64,000 bases of DNA, taken from NCBI GenBank assembly GCA_020637805.1, contig JACKJU010000005.1, positions 230,807 through 294,806 on the forward strand, read 5' to 3'. The DNA is from Nitratireductor sp. GTDB lineage: Bacteria > Pseudomonadota > Alphaproteobacteria > Rhizobiales > Rhizobiaceae. Positions 43,441-52,302 of the stretch are shown in pieces (the first letter of the stretch is position 1; every line of letters starts with the position of its first letter). Below the pieces are notes generated by a model that saw only the letters and a list, made by a program, of their open reading frames with translations, was not told the DNA's origin and ran no database searches. Made by a program: the position numbers and the translations under genes.

Positions 43441-44445
43441 ATGAATGAAAAGATGGGTTATCAGGAACAGCGCTTTGCAGTCGCGCCCATGATCGATTGG
43501 ACGGATCGGCATTGCCGGTTCTTCCACCGGGTCATGACCAGGCGTGCGGCGCTCTATACCGAGATGTTGGTTGCCGATGCGATCCTGCACGGCGACAGGC
43601 AGAAGCTGCTGGGCGACGATACCGGCGGGCCGGTAGTGCTGCAGCTGGGCGGCAGCGATCCGGCGAAGCTCGCGGAAGCTGCGAAGGTGGGCGAGGGGTT
43701 CGGCTATTGCGAGATTAACCTGAATGTCGGGTGTCCGTCCGACCGTGTCCAGTCGGGCACGTTCGGTGCCTGCCTGATGCGCGAGCCTGAATTGGTTGGC
43801 AGGCTGGTCGAGGCGATGAAGGAAGCCGTTTCCGTTCCCGTAACGGTGAAATGCCGGATCGGGGTCGACGAGCAGGATACGGGACCGGCGCTGGATGACC
43901 TTGCATCCTGCGTTTGGAGCGCGGGAGCGGATGCCCTTTGGGTGCATGCGCGCAAGGCATGGCTGCAGGGGTTAAGCCCGAAGGAGAACCGCGAAATCCC
44001 GCCGCTCGATTACGAGCGGGTGCGCAAGCTGAAGCTTGAAAACCCGAGTCAATTCATAGGCCTGAACGGAGGGCTTAAGGATTTGAATCAGGCATTGGAC
44101 GAAGGGTTCGGAGGAAATCCGCCACTCGATGGTGTCATGCTTGGCAGGGCGGCATATCAGCAACCGGCCATCCTTCGGGATGTCGATCACCTGTTCCATG
44201 GCGACGACGGGTCCCGGAAAGATTTTGACGAGATTGTCGGCGAAATGCGGACCTATGCTGGGCGTCACCTGGCCAATGGTGGCCGCTTGCATCACGTTAC
44301 GCGCCACATGACCGGCCTGTTCCACGGATTGCCGGGCGCCAGGCTTTGGCGTCAGATTCTTTCGACAGAGGCATGTGAGCACGATGCCGGTCTGGAGGTT
44401 CTCGACAAGGCATATGCAGCGGTTTCAGCGCGACTGGCGGCCTGA
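43441..44445 (+). CDS. dusA: tRNA-dihydrouridine synthase A
   Basis: A 334-residue flavoenzyme that reduces uridine in the tRNA D-loop (U20/U20a). The N-terminus FAVAPMIDWTDRHCRFFHRV, the active-site cysteine in NLNVGCPSDRVQSGTFGACL, and HARKAWLQGLSPKENREIPP are diagnostic of DusA. The ATG at 43441 is preferred over an upstream frame start because family proteins begin close to this point; one at 43453 is also possible. Confidence 0.93.
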   Translation: MNEKMGYQEQRFAVAPMIDWTDRHCRFFHRVMTRRAALYTEMLVADAILHGDRQKLLGDDTGGPVVLQLGGSDPAKLAEAAKVGEGFGYCEINLNVGCPSDRVQSGTFGACLMREPELVGRLVEAMKEAVSVPVTVKCRIGVDEQDTGPALDDLASCVWSAGADALWVHARKAWLQGLSPKENREIPPLDYERVRKLKLENPSQFIGLNGGLKDLNQALDEGFGGNPPLDGVMLGRAAYQQPAILRDVDHLFHGDDGSRKDFDEIVGEMRTYAGRHLANGGRLHHVTRHMTGLFHGLPGARLWRQILSTEACEHDAGLEVLDKAYAAVSARLAA

Positions 44446-44548
44446 CTTTGCAGGCCGTGCACCGGTAGCCACCAAGCGGCCATCGTGAAATGTGCACCAG
44501 AAGTGCAAGTTCAGGCGGCTCGAATTCCGTTCGGGTGACCCGTATCGC

Positions 44549-44695
44549 TCAAGGCGTTACCGGCTTCGGAACGGCAAGGGCACCCCAAGCCGAAGGCTGA
44601 GAGTCGCGATAATGGAAATCCTGGCTCGGGGTAAATCCTGCGCCGAGAAAGGCAATTCCCAAGCATGCAACGAATACTGCTGTCCAACGATCCAT
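44549..44695 (-). CDS. Small hypothetical membrane/exported peptide
   Basis: A strong GGAGGAG Shine-Dalgarno sequence sits before the ATG at 44695. It opens 48 codons: MDRWTAVFVACLGIAFLGAG followed by FTPSQDFHYRDSQPSAWGAL and AVPKPVTP. One hydrophobic helix or signal peptide is followed by a short polar tail. An AT-rich palindrome AGTATATATACT lies upstream (44721-44732) and may include a promoter element. Function unknown; it is convergent with dusA. Confidence 0.6.
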   Translation of the reverse strand: MDRWTAVFVACLGIAFLGAGFTPSQDFHYRDSQPSAWGALAVPKPVTP

Positions 44696-44904
44696 TGTTT
44701 CTCCTCCTGTGTTAGACCAAAGTATATATACTAACGTCTGAATGTCCAGAGGGTGTCTGTTTCCCTGTCCAACGGCTGCATGCCAGCGAACAGGCGCCGA
44801 GGCGCATGCCATGCTTGAGAATGGCTGTTTTACAGGGATTTCAGCTTTCGTTGGCGCCAGAATTGGCTTAAGGAACGGGTTCCTACCACCGGTGCGCATC
44901 TTCC

Positions 44905-45732
44905 ATGGAAATTCTCCCCCCTCTATCCGAACTCTATCCCTTCATACTTGCGCTGATGGCAACGGGAGCCGTGGCCGGTTTTCTGGCCGGGCTGTTCGGT
45001 GTCGGCGGTGGGGCGGTACTCGTGCCGGTGTTCTACCAGATGCTGACGGTTCTGGGCGTGGACGAGGCGGTGCGCATGCATGTCGCCGTCGGGAGTTCGT
45101 TGGCGATCATCGTTCCGACATCGCTGCAATCGTTCCGCAAGCACAAGGCACGCGGTGCCGTTGATATGGACCTCCTGAAGTCGTTCCTCTTTTTCGTGCC
45201 GTTCGGCGTGGTGTGCGCATCCATCGTTACGGCATATCTGTCAGGTGCGAGCCTCAGGGTCATCTTCGCAGTGATGGCTTTCGTCATTGCCATGAAGCTG
45301 CTCTTCGGACGTGACAGCTGGAAACTCGGCAACGACATTCCGCCAAATCCCGTGCGTGGACTGGCGGGCTGGCTGATCGGTTTCCTGTCGACTTTCATGG
45401 GAATTGGCGGCGGCGTGTTCAACAACACCTTCATGACGCTGTTCAACCGGCCCATGCACCAATCCGTGGCAACATCGTCGGGCGTGGGCGTGCTGATTTC
45501 CGTTCCCGGTTTCATTGGCTACATCCTGGCCGGTCTGGGTGAGCCGGGCCTGCCGCCGTTTTCCATCGGCTTTGTCAACCTTCTGATGGTTGCGATGGTG
45601 ATACCGATCACGCTGTTTGTTGCTCCGATTGGCGTCAATGTTGCGCACAAGCTGACAAAGCGTCAGCTGGAAGTCGGTTTCGGCCTGTTCCTTGTAGTCG
45701 TGTCGATCCGCTTTTTCCTTACGCTTCTCTAG
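44905..45732 (+). CDS. TauE/SafE-family sulfite/anion exporter
   Basis: A 275-residue inner-membrane protein with about 8 hydrophobic segments in two repeats. Each repeat carries the glycine-rich TauE motif: GFLAGLFGVGGGAVLVPVFY and GFLSTFMGIGGGVFNNTFMT. Family members export sulfite, sulfoacetate or other organic anions. No sulfur-metabolism genes adjoin, so the substrate is unknown. It converges on the aspartic protease gene. Confidence 0.9.
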   Translation: MEILPPLSELYPFILALMATGAVAGFLAGLFGVGGGAVLVPVFYQMLTVLGVDEAVRMHVAVGSSLAIIVPTSLQSFRKHKARGAVDMDLLKSFLFFVPFGVVCASIVTAYLSGASLRVIFAVMAFVIAMKLLFGRDSWKLGNDIPPNPVRGLAGWLIGFLSTFMGIGGGVFNNTFMTLFNRPMHQSVATSSGVGVLISVPGFIGYILAGLGEPGLPPFSIGFVNLLMVAMVIPITLFVAPIGVNVAHKLTKRQLEVGFGLFLVVVSIRFFLTLL

Positions 45733-45764
45733 CCAGGTGCTGGCCGGGCAAAAGCGGTCTGGTC

Positions 45765-46457
45765 TCAGTCCGTGAGGATAAGCCTGTCGCCGCGGATTTC
45801 GAAACCTGACAGGGTATCGAGAAAGCTCATGCCAAGGAGGCTTGTCGATAGCCTGCCATCCTGTGCGACCAGCGCAGGTACGCGTTCCCGGGTGATGTCG
45901 CCAATCTTGAGCTGTGCAACCGTGACGCGGGCGGCAAGGGCGCGGCCGTTTGCCGTCATCACCGGTATGGAGTAGCTGAGTGCGTTGGTGTCTATACCGG
46001 CGGCTTCAGCGTTCGAATGTGTGAGCACAACCGTCGAGGCGCCGGTATCCACCATGAACCGGGCAGGGGCGCCATCCAGCCTTCCATCCGCCTCGAAATG
46101 GCCGTTGCGCGCGCGCACGAGCATTACCTGGTTCCTGCCGTCCACCGACATTGTGGAAACCGGAGAACCCGGAATGATACCTGCCGACAACCTGGACCCG
46201 AAATCCTGCAGGTCATAGCGGAAGATGTAACCGGTCATCAGTACCAGAATGATCAGGACCCAAATGGCGGCGTTTCGCGCAGCCTTCCCAATCCCTCCCT
46301 GGCGCCGGATCATTCCGGCCGAGATGACGGATACGAGGATTGCCGCGTAGAGCAGTCCGGCAAACTGGTTGTCTGCCATGCCGAGGATCGTGCCGCCATC
46401 GTGATTGGCGATGAGCAGGACGACGGCAATGGCGATAATGGCGATGGGGATCCACAT
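45765..46457 (-). CDS. TIGR02281-type clan AA aspartic protease (membrane-anchored)
   Basis: A 230-residue retropepsin-like protein from the ATG at 46457. Three N-terminal hydrophobic segments (MWIPIAIIAIAVVLLIANHD and following) anchor it. The catalytic motif is ARFMVDTGASTVVLTHSNAE, with one active Asp per monomer so that it must dimerise, and LLGMSFLDTLSGFEIRGDRL closes the fold. It is common in alphaproteobacteria next to DUF1289 and cobT, as here. The physiological substrate is unknown. Confidence 0.88.
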   Translation of the reverse strand: MWIPIAIIAIAVVLLIANHDGGTILGMADNQFAGLLYAAILVSVISAGMIRRQGGIGKAARNAAIWVLIILVLMTGYIFRYDLQDFGSRLSAGIIPGSPVSTMSVDGRNQVMLVRARNGHFEADGRLDGAPARFMVDTGASTVVLTHSNAEAAGIDTNALSYSIPVMTANGRALAARVTVAQLKIGDITRERVPALVAQDGRLSTSLLGMSFLDTLSGFEIRGDRLILTD

Positions 46458-46461
46458 GGCG

Positions 46462-46734
46462 TCAACCTTCGCCGGTGTTTTCGTCAAAGGTCGCGGCTCG
46501 CGAGGGCATTCCGCCACGGGATTGTGCCAACTCCCTGCGGCGGGTCATGCGCCGGGGCTTGCGTTCTACCTGCTCCAGACGCCCGCAAAGGCAATCCATG
46601 ATTTCGCGTCTTTCCTCGGCTGTGTAGCGGATCCAGTTCGCGATTTCAGCAGATGTACGCCCGCATCCGAAGCAGAAACCTGTCTTCGGATCGATCGCGC
46701 ATACGAGGATGCAGGGGGATTCAATACGGCTCAA
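46462..46734 (-). CDS. DUF1289-family cysteine-rich protein
   Basis: The DUF1289 pattern is unmistakable: SPCILVCAIDPKTGFCFGCG then RTSAEIANWIRYTAEERREI. The four cysteines probably bind zinc or an iron-sulfur cluster. No ATG lies close to the domain; a TTG at 46734 with GGAG six bases upstream gives 90 residues (MSRIESPCIL...). An ATG at 46782 would add 16 unusual residues. It lies 4 bases upstream of the protease gene, same strand, and diverges from the cobT homologue. Confidence 0.82.
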   Translation of the reverse strand: MSRIESPCILVCAIDPKTGFCFGCGRTSAEIANWIRYTAEERREIMDCLCGRLEQVERKPRRMTRRRELAQSRGGMPSRAATFDENTGEG

Positions 46735-46892
46735 GCGTGCTCCACGGGTTCGTTTCCCTCTTTGTCCAACGGATATAGGCACGGGAGCGCAGCAATGGAA
46801 GCGTCTTGCGCCACGGGGATGTTTTTCATTGCATTCGCCTGCCGGATGGTCTTTGTGTCGGCCCGCGAGATGAACAGGGGGATTGCTGTTTC

Positions 46893-47906
46893 ATGAGTGT
46901 TTCCGGTTTGCCATTCGACGACATACGCGAGCTGATGGCGCAACTGCCGCCTCCCGACGAGACTGCGGGCAGGATCGCCCGTGAACGCGCCATGGCCATT
47001 TCGGAGGCGTTCTCTTGCGTGGATGAGTCCGATGCCGGAACATCGGAATGGCTTGCAAGGTGGAGCGGCAAGAGCCCGAAAGTTTCGCGTCCGGTACTGG
47101 CGCTGTTTGCAGGCACGCACAAGGTCTGCGAGCACTACGGCATGGATGCCGATGAGGCCGTGCCGGGCGAACCCGCGCTTTCGATCGTGACGCGGCTTGC
47201 TGCTGGCGGCTCTCCGGCGAACCAGGTTTGTGCCTCAGCCGACATCGGCTTGAAGGCCTTCGATCTCGCTCTTCAGTATCCGGTTGAAGACATCACCTCT
47301 GCCGAGGCGATGGATGAGAAAGGATCGGCTGCCACCGTCGGTTTCGGGATGGAGGCGGTAGCGGGCGGCGTCGATATTCTGGGTCTCGCTGCTTTCGGGC
47401 AGGGAAGCGAAATCGCGTCTGCTGCGATCCTGACCATTCTTCTCGGTGGCGAACCTGGCGATTGGCTGGTCATGCCCGCGGGAAGCAGTGACAGAGCAAG
47501 AAATGCGGCGCTGGCCGCTGCATCCAAGGCAGTTTCTCTTCATGGTGCAGCCCGCGGCAATCCGCTTGAGCTGTTGCGGCGGGTAGGCGGACGCGAGTTC
47601 TCGGCAATGGCGGGGGCCATGCTCTCTGCACGTACACAGCATGTGCCGGTGGTGACAGGCGGCATGACGGCGCTTGCCGTCCAGTGCCTGCTGGAGGCGC
47701 AGCAGGTAGGGGCGGGCGAACATTGCCGCCATGTGCTGCATCCATCCGACAGGGTATCAGCAACGGCGGCAGCGGCGGGAGGAGTGGATACGATTGCCTC
47801 TACATTCACGGACTATGTGGACGGTGCCGATGTGGCCGCAGCGATTGCCCAGATACGGCTGGCTTCGGAAGTCCATTCGGGAACCGTGATTTCTCACGAC
47901 AGCTGA
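46893..47906 (+). CDS. CobT-like protein lacking canonical catalytic motifs
   Basis: A 337-residue homologue of nicotinate-nucleotide:dimethylbenzimidazole phosphoribosyltransferase (CobT). The N-terminus SVSGLPFDDIRELMAQLPPP, AAGGSPANQVCASADIGLKA and FGMEAVAGGVDIL fit alphaproteobacterial CobT. Yet the family motifs are changed: the KPxGSLGxLE segment is gone, AGNHGV is AGTHKV (73-78), GxGNTT is GQGSEI (169-174), and the LGEGTGA loop with the catalytic glutamate reads YVDGADV (308-314). The frame is intact and full length. It is either an inactive relative or one with a new function. Neighbours (DUF1289, TIGR02281 protease) mark the usual cobT locus. Confidence 0.75.
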   Translation: MSVSGLPFDDIRELMAQLPPPDETAGRIARERAMAISEAFSCVDESDAGTSEWLARWSGKSPKVSRPVLALFAGTHKVCEHYGMDADEAVPGEPALSIVTRLAAGGSPANQVCASADIGLKAFDLALQYPVEDITSAEAMDEKGSAATVGFGMEAVAGGVDILGLAAFGQGSEIASAAILTILLGGEPGDWLVMPAGSSDRARNAALAAASKAVSLHGAARGNPLELLRRVGGREFSAMAGAMLSARTQHVPVVTGGMTALAVQCLLEAQQVGAGEHCRHVLHPSDRVSATAAAAGGVDTIASTFTDYVDGADVAAAIAQIRLASEVHSGTVISHDS

Positions 47907-47913
47907 ATGGCGG

Positions 47914-47944
47914 CGGCCCGGTTCTCTGTGGGCCGGGAATTTTC
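47914..47944 (+). terminator. Terminator after the cobT-like gene
   Basis: CGGCCC (47914-47919) pairs with GGGCCG (47930-47935) around a 10-base loop, with GGAATTTT immediately after. It lies between the convergent cobT-like and histidine kinase genes. Confidence 0.5.
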
Positions 47945-47971
47945 GACCGTAAATCGCAGGAAATAACGGAA

Positions 47972-49531
47972 TCAGGCTGTCGTGGTCGGCCGCTGGAGGC
48001 TGGTTATGGGCTGGCGCGGGCGCGGAGCGGTCCCGGTGTTTTCCGTACGCTCCATCACCTCGAGGATGCGCGAACGCGGGAATGTTGCGATTGCCTCGGT
48101 TCCCTCGCGGAGCTTGGATTTGAGATCGAAACGGCCGTCATGCATGTGCACAAGCGCCTGCACGATTGGAAGTCCGAGACCGCTTCCCTGCTCGGCGCTC
48201 TTGATGGCAATCGATCCCTGGCCGAAGGATGAGAGGACGATCGGGATCTCTTCGGCTGGTATGCCGGGACCGGAATCGCGAATGGACAGGTATTGCCCGC
48301 CCGTACTGGTCCATCCAACACGTACAGCGATCCTGCCGCCAGGCGGCGTGAATTTAAGGGCATTGGAGAGCAGGTTGAGGGTGATTTGCCGGATCGCCTT
48401 CTCGTCTGCCCAGATCTGGGGCATGTCGCTCTCGAAATCCGATGTCAGGGTGATGTTCTTGTTCTTGGCCTTGAGGTCGACCATGTGAATGGCATCATCC
48501 ACCACGTGGCTCAGGCGGATTGCTTCTTCCTGCAATTCCTGGCGCCCGGCTTCGATACGAGAAAGATCGAGTATCTCGTTGATGACGTTGAGCAGATGAT
48601 TGCCGGAGGAGTGGATGTCGTCGATGTAGCCCTTGTAGGTGTCGTTTCCGACCGGCCCGAGCACCTCGGTCTGCATGACTTCCGAAAAACCGAGGATCGC
48701 GTTCAGCGGCGTCCGCAGTTCGTGGCTCATGGTGGCAAGAAACCTGGACTTGGCCATGTTTGCCTCTTCGGCGCGCCGGCGAGCTTCCTCGGAAATCGAC
48801 TTTGCCGTTTCCAGCTCCGCAATCAGGTCTTCGCGCTCGTGCCGGTGTGCCAGTTCGGACATGGTCGACAACCTGAAACGGTCGGCAACCAGATAGAAGA
48901 AACCCTGCGAGGTTACCGCGATGCCGCCCATGACGAGAGAGGCGATGTCGTAAGACATGGAATGGGCCAGGGCAAAGGCGATTGTGGCAGGTGCCGACGT
49001 GAGCAGAACGCTGGCTCCGAAGGGGAACGCAAGGATCATCGTTACTGCCTGGAAGACCAGGACCGCGGAGAACTGAATGATCAGGAACGTATAGTCGGTA
49101 CCGCAGGTGTCGCACAGATAGACGGCGAAGAGCGACCAGCAGAGGGCCAATGCGCCCTGGGCCATCAGGAAATTGCGCCGCCAGCGCAGGATGTCCACAT
49201 CCTCGCGTTTCATGCCGAGGAAGCGGCTTCCCATCGTGATGTTCAAGCCATAGGCAAGAATGGTGCTGGCTGCCCACCAGCCAGCCAGCATCCAGCCGGT
49301 CCATCTGACCATGACCAGCGTGACAATGAGAACGAAAACAGGAAGCGCAAGCCGTGCGTTGACGTGGTTGAGCGCGTAGGCGCACAACCGCTCGTATTCG
49401 TAGGCGATTTCGCCTGCAGGCCGGTTTTTTGCCGATTGTCTTGCGTCAGCGACAAGCCTCGACGAAGCGCTCTTGCGCTTAGTCTTGTCGACAATGTTCT
49501 TGTCGGTGGATGAGGTCTTCTTCGTCTGCAT
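47972..49531 (-). CDS. Membrane sensor histidine kinase (PleC/DivJ/PdhS-like catalytic core)
   Basis: From the ATG at 49531, 519 residues. About five to six hydrophobic segments (residues 60-215) precede a coiled linker, the HisKA box FLATMSHELRTPLNAILGFS with H270, and an HATPase domain (NLLSNALKFTPPGG, IRDSGPGIPAEEI, GSGLGLPIVQALV). The H-box and following GFSEVMQTEVLGPVG are typical of alphaproteobacterial cell-cycle or envelope kinases. No response regulator is adjacent. A TTG at 49570 could add 13 residues. Confidence 0.88.
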   Translation of the reverse strand: MQTKKTSSTDKNIVDKTKRKSASSRLVADARQSAKNRPAGEIAYEYERLCAYALNHVNARLALPVFVLIVTLVMVRWTGWMLAGWWAASTILAYGLNITMGSRFLGMKREDVDILRWRRNFLMAQGALALCWSLFAVYLCDTCGTDYTFLIIQFSAVLVFQAVTMILAFPFGASVLLTSAPATIAFALAHSMSYDIASLVMGGIAVTSQGFFYLVADRFRLSTMSELAHRHEREDLIAELETAKSISEEARRRAEEANMAKSRFLATMSHELRTPLNAILGFSEVMQTEVLGPVGNDTYKGYIDDIHSSGNHLLNVINEILDLSRIEAGRQELQEEAIRLSHVVDDAIHMVDLKAKNKNITLTSDFESDMPQIWADEKAIRQITLNLLSNALKFTPPGGRIAVRVGWTSTGGQYLSIRDSGPGIPAEEIPIVLSSFGQGSIAIKSAEQGSGLGLPIVQALVHMHDGRFDLKSKLREGTEAIATFPRSRILEVMERTENTGTAPRPRQPITSLQRPTTTA

Positions 49532-49713
49532 TTGGACCGGTTGACATGCGTTTGAAACCGGCGCCTTCAAGGCCCTTGGGTGGAAACGATGGGGATTGCT
49601 TGAGTTCCGGTCCTGCTGTTGGCAAAAGCTAAATGGAATAGGTTAACATCCTCTTTAGAATTGCCGGTAGAAGCAGGCGGAATAGGCTGTTTGCAAGGGG
49701 CGGAACGGAGCAC

Positions 49714-50364
49714 ATGGCACCTCGGAAGCGGCGGTCCGCCGGACACCGAAATCGCAGCAGGAGACCGGTCCTGCGGATGATGGCCGACTACCTTCTTGCC
49801 GCCATTGTGCTGGCCGTGATCGCGTTTTCCGCGGCGTGGCTGTCAGGAGTCACAGGCGAGGTGTTTGCGGGCCCGTTCAGGGCTGTCGATGGCGATAGCC
49901 TGGAAGCGAACGGGAAGCGTTTCCGGCTTGAGGGCATTGATGCACCGGAATTTCGCCAGGTCTGCCGCCGAAATGGCGGGGAGGAATGGGCATGCGGCCG
50001 CGAAGCGGCGCGCCATCTTTCCGGACTTGCTTCCGGCAGCCGGACCAGCTGCAGGTCCCATGGCGAAGACCGGTATGGTCGCCTTCTGGTACGCTGCAGG
50101 ATCGGTGAGACCGACATAAACGCGGCGATGGTCGAGGCGGGACTTGCCGTTGCTTTCGGCGATTATGAAGTTCAGGAAGCCGCCGCGCGGGCAGGCTCCA
50201 GGGGAATGTGGGCGGGGGATTTCATCGAGCCCAGAGATTGGCGCAGAATTCATGGTGGCATGGACGAGCCGCTCATCGCGCCCGATATCAGCAGGTGGAT
50301 GGGCCGGATTGCCGACCGGGTGGCGGCATGGATCGAGGTGCTGCGCCAAAGGGAGGATCGATGA
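49714..50364 (+). CDS. Membrane-anchored thermonuclease (SNase) family protein
   Basis: A 216-residue protein. A basic start and one hydrophobic helix (YLLAAIVLAVIAFSAAWL) are followed by a staphylococcal-nuclease-like domain: RAVDGDSLEANGKRFRLEGI, DAPEFRQVC and EDRYGRLLVRCRIGETDINA. The catalytic arginine and aspartate positions of the fold look present. It is probably an exported or periplasm-facing nuclease. The stop overlaps the next gene by 4 bases. Confidence 0.85.
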   Translation: MAPRKRRSAGHRNRSRRPVLRMMADYLLAAIVLAVIAFSAAWLSGVTGEVFAGPFRAVDGDSLEANGKRFRLEGIDAPEFRQVCRRNGGEEWACGREAARHLSGLASGSRTSCRSHGEDRYGRLLVRCRIGETDINAAMVEAGLAVAFGDYEVQEAAARAGSRGMWAGDFIEPRDWRRIHGGMDEPLIAPDISRWMGRIADRVAAWIEVLRQREDR

Positions 50365-50972
50365 CGGAACTTCAACAACTCCATCAGCGTATTCGGGCCT
50401 GCAGGATTTGCGCGGAGGCCGAGAAGCCGCTGCCGCATGAGCCAAATCCGGTTGTCGTGCTCTCCGGCACTGCGCGCGTTGCGATATGCGGTCAGGCTCC
50501 CGGCAATCTGGTCAATCAGACCGGAATACCCTTCAACGATCCGTCGGGAGACCGCCTCAGGGAATGGCTCGATGTCTCGCGAGATGAATTCTACGATCCG
50601 GCCCGGTTTGCCATTGTGCCGATGGGATTCTGCTTTCCCGGTCTGGACCGCCATGGTGGCGATCTGCCGCCGCGCAAGGAGTGTGGCAGGACATGGCACG
50701 AACAGATTTTCCGCGCGATGCCGCAGATCGAACTCAAGCTGTTGATCGGCGGCTATGCCCAGAAGTGGCATCTGGGGAAGATGGCAGCAGGCAGCGTAAC
50801 GGAAACCGTCAGGAACTGGCGAAGCTACCATGACGAGCCGCAGGACGGTGTTCGGACACTGCCATTGCCTCACCCGTCCTGGCGGAATACTGGCTGGCTG
50901 AAGAAAAATCCCTGGTTTGGCGAGGAACTCCTTCCCGTGTTGCGTGATGAAATTCGCAGGCTGGTCAAGTGA
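50361..50972 (+). CDS. Uracil-DNA glycosylase family protein
   Basis: A 203-residue protein from the ATG at 50361 (MTELQQLHQRIRACRICAEA). Segments AICGQAPGNLVNQTGIPFND, GFCFPGLDRHGGDLPPRKEC and LPLPHPSWRNTGWLKKNPWF follow the YqfM/UDG-like superfamily pattern. Two cysteines near the N-terminus (CRIC) may help hold a cluster, but a four-cysteine Fe-S set is not obvious. It likely acts in base-excision repair. It is coupled to the SNase gene. Confidence 0.82.
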   Translation: MTELQQLHQRIRACRICAEAEKPLPHEPNPVVVLSGTARVAICGQAPGNLVNQTGIPFNDPSGDRLREWLDVSRDEFYDPARFAIVPMGFCFPGLDRHGGDLPPRKECGRTWHEQIFRAMPQIELKLLIGGYAQKWHLGKMAAGSVTETVRNWRSYHDEPQDGVRTLPLPHPSWRNTGWLKKNPWFGEELLPVLRDEIRRLVK

Positions 50973-51110
50973 AAGGCAGCAAAGCGCCGGTCAGAACCCA
51001 CACCATCCGATTGGAAGAAATTACTAATTTTAGGGCTACAACCAGCGATATTGCAAAATGAGGTTTGGTAGGCTAGTGAATTCCGGAATGAAATTCCAAG
51101 TGAGCCTGTG

Positions 51111-51584
51111 ATGGACCGGACAGACAGAAAAATCCTCAACCTCCTTCAGCGTGATGCCACCATGCCTGTGGCTGACATAGCCAAGCGCGTGGGCCTGTCG
51201 ACTACACCGTGCTGGCGGCGCATCCAGAAGCTTGAGGAAGAAAAGGTAATTCAGCGCCGTGTCGCAGTGCTCAACCCGGACATGGTCAATCTCGGAGTTA
51301 CCGTGTTCGTTTCGGTCAAGACCAACCAGCACAACGTGGAATGGTTGAAGCGCTTCTCGGAAGTCATCACCAAGATGCCGGAAGTCGTCGGTTTCTTTCG
51401 CATGAGCGGGCAGGTGGACTATCTGCTCAAGATCGTGGTTCCAGACATTGCAGCCTATGATGAAGTCTACAAACGCCTGGTGTCGCAGATCGACATCGAG
51501 GACGTCTCGTCGGCCTTCGCCATGGAGCGCATCAAGGATACCGTTGAATTGCCGCTCGACTACATGAAGTTCGACAAGGCCTGA
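51111..51584 (+). CDS. Lrp/AsnC-family transcriptional regulator
   Basis: A 157-residue regulator from the ATG at 51111 (MDRTDRKILNLLQRDATMPV); a GTG one codon earlier is the alternative. The helix-turn-helix (IAKRVGLSTTPCWRRIQKLE) and RAM domain (FRMSGQVDYLLKIVVPDIAA) are complete. No divergent metabolic gene marks its target. It is distinct from the acdS-linked Lrp. Confidence 0.9.
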   Translation: MDRTDRKILNLLQRDATMPVADIAKRVGLSTTPCWRRIQKLEEEKVIQRRVAVLNPDMVNLGVTVFVSVKTNQHNVEWLKRFSEVITKMPEVVGFFRMSGQVDYLLKIVVPDIAAYDEVYKRLVSQIDIEDVSSAFAMERIKDTVELPLDYMKFDKA

Positions 51585-51614
51585 CCCAACGCCTGACACA
51601 ACAAGCTTCGGGTC

Positions 51615-52241
51615 TCAGTTTTCCCAGACTTCCACGGGCTTGCCCTCGGCGCGCAACCTGTCTGCCTTTTCCTGCAGATAACGCTGGAAATCGATGCGGG
51701 AAAACGCTTCCTCGTGGACGTATTCGAACATCGTCAGGAAGTGGAACGGTTTGAAATAACCCGGCATGCGGATAACCTCGATTTCAGGTCCGCGTTTCTG
51801 CTCAACATCTCCCTTGGGAAAGAGCACGATGGTCGGTGTGAAGTTGACGAACCATCGCCTTGCCATTTCGCGTTCCTCCATCGCCTCGCCATCGAAGTCG
51901 GTCACTTCGCGTGAACCGAACAGGTCGAGCTGGATGACGCCGAAATTGGTCTTGACGAAATCGGAAATTTCCGGACGCTCAAGGTTCACGGTGTGCATCT
52001 CGCGGCAATAGGGACAGCCGCGCTGCTCGAAGAACACGGCAAGGTGCTTGCCGGCGGTTTCCACCTCCTGCTTGTCGGAGGGTAGTTCCAGAAAGGTTTC
52101 CATGAACCATGGCTGCACGTGCAGGCCATTGTCGCCAACCTCGGCGGCGTTGGCGGTGCCAATGCCATGGCCGGTGGCCGCTGCGAAGGGTGCCACGACT
52201 GAATGAGCCGTGAACCTGCGGCGGTTGATCTCGTTAGCCAT
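51615..52241 (-). CDS. SoxW-like exported thioredoxin-family protein
   Basis: A 208-residue protein from the ATG at 52241, preceded by GGGAGGA. The start MANEINRRRFTAHSVVAPFA resembles a Tat signal (RRRFT) followed by a hydrophobic stretch. The thioredoxin fold carries VFFEQRGCPYCREMHTVNLE with a CPYC active site and the cis-proline region FTPTIVLFPKG. It likely reduces or shuffles disulfides, or relays thiol electrons, in the periplasm. SoxW normally belongs to sulfur-oxidation clusters, which are not seen here. Confidence 0.82.
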   Translation of the reverse strand: MANEINRRRFTAHSVVAPFAAATGHGIGTANAAEVGDNGLHVQPWFMETFLELPSDKQEVETAGKHLAVFFEQRGCPYCREMHTVNLERPEISDFVKTNFGVIQLDLFGSREVTDFDGEAMEEREMARRWFVNFTPTIVLFPKGDVEQKRGPEIEVIRMPGYFKPFHFLTMFEYVHEEAFSRIDFQRYLQEKADRLRAEGKPVEVWEN

Positions 52242-52302
52242 CAAGCATCCTCCCACCATAACGATAGGACGATCCGGTGGCGCGAGACCAATCAAAATCG
52301 CT

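Noticed and set aside
48293..49513. 406-codon open frame antisense to the sensor kinase
   Set aside because: Composition is that of a shadow frame and the kinase motifs on the other strand are unambiguous.
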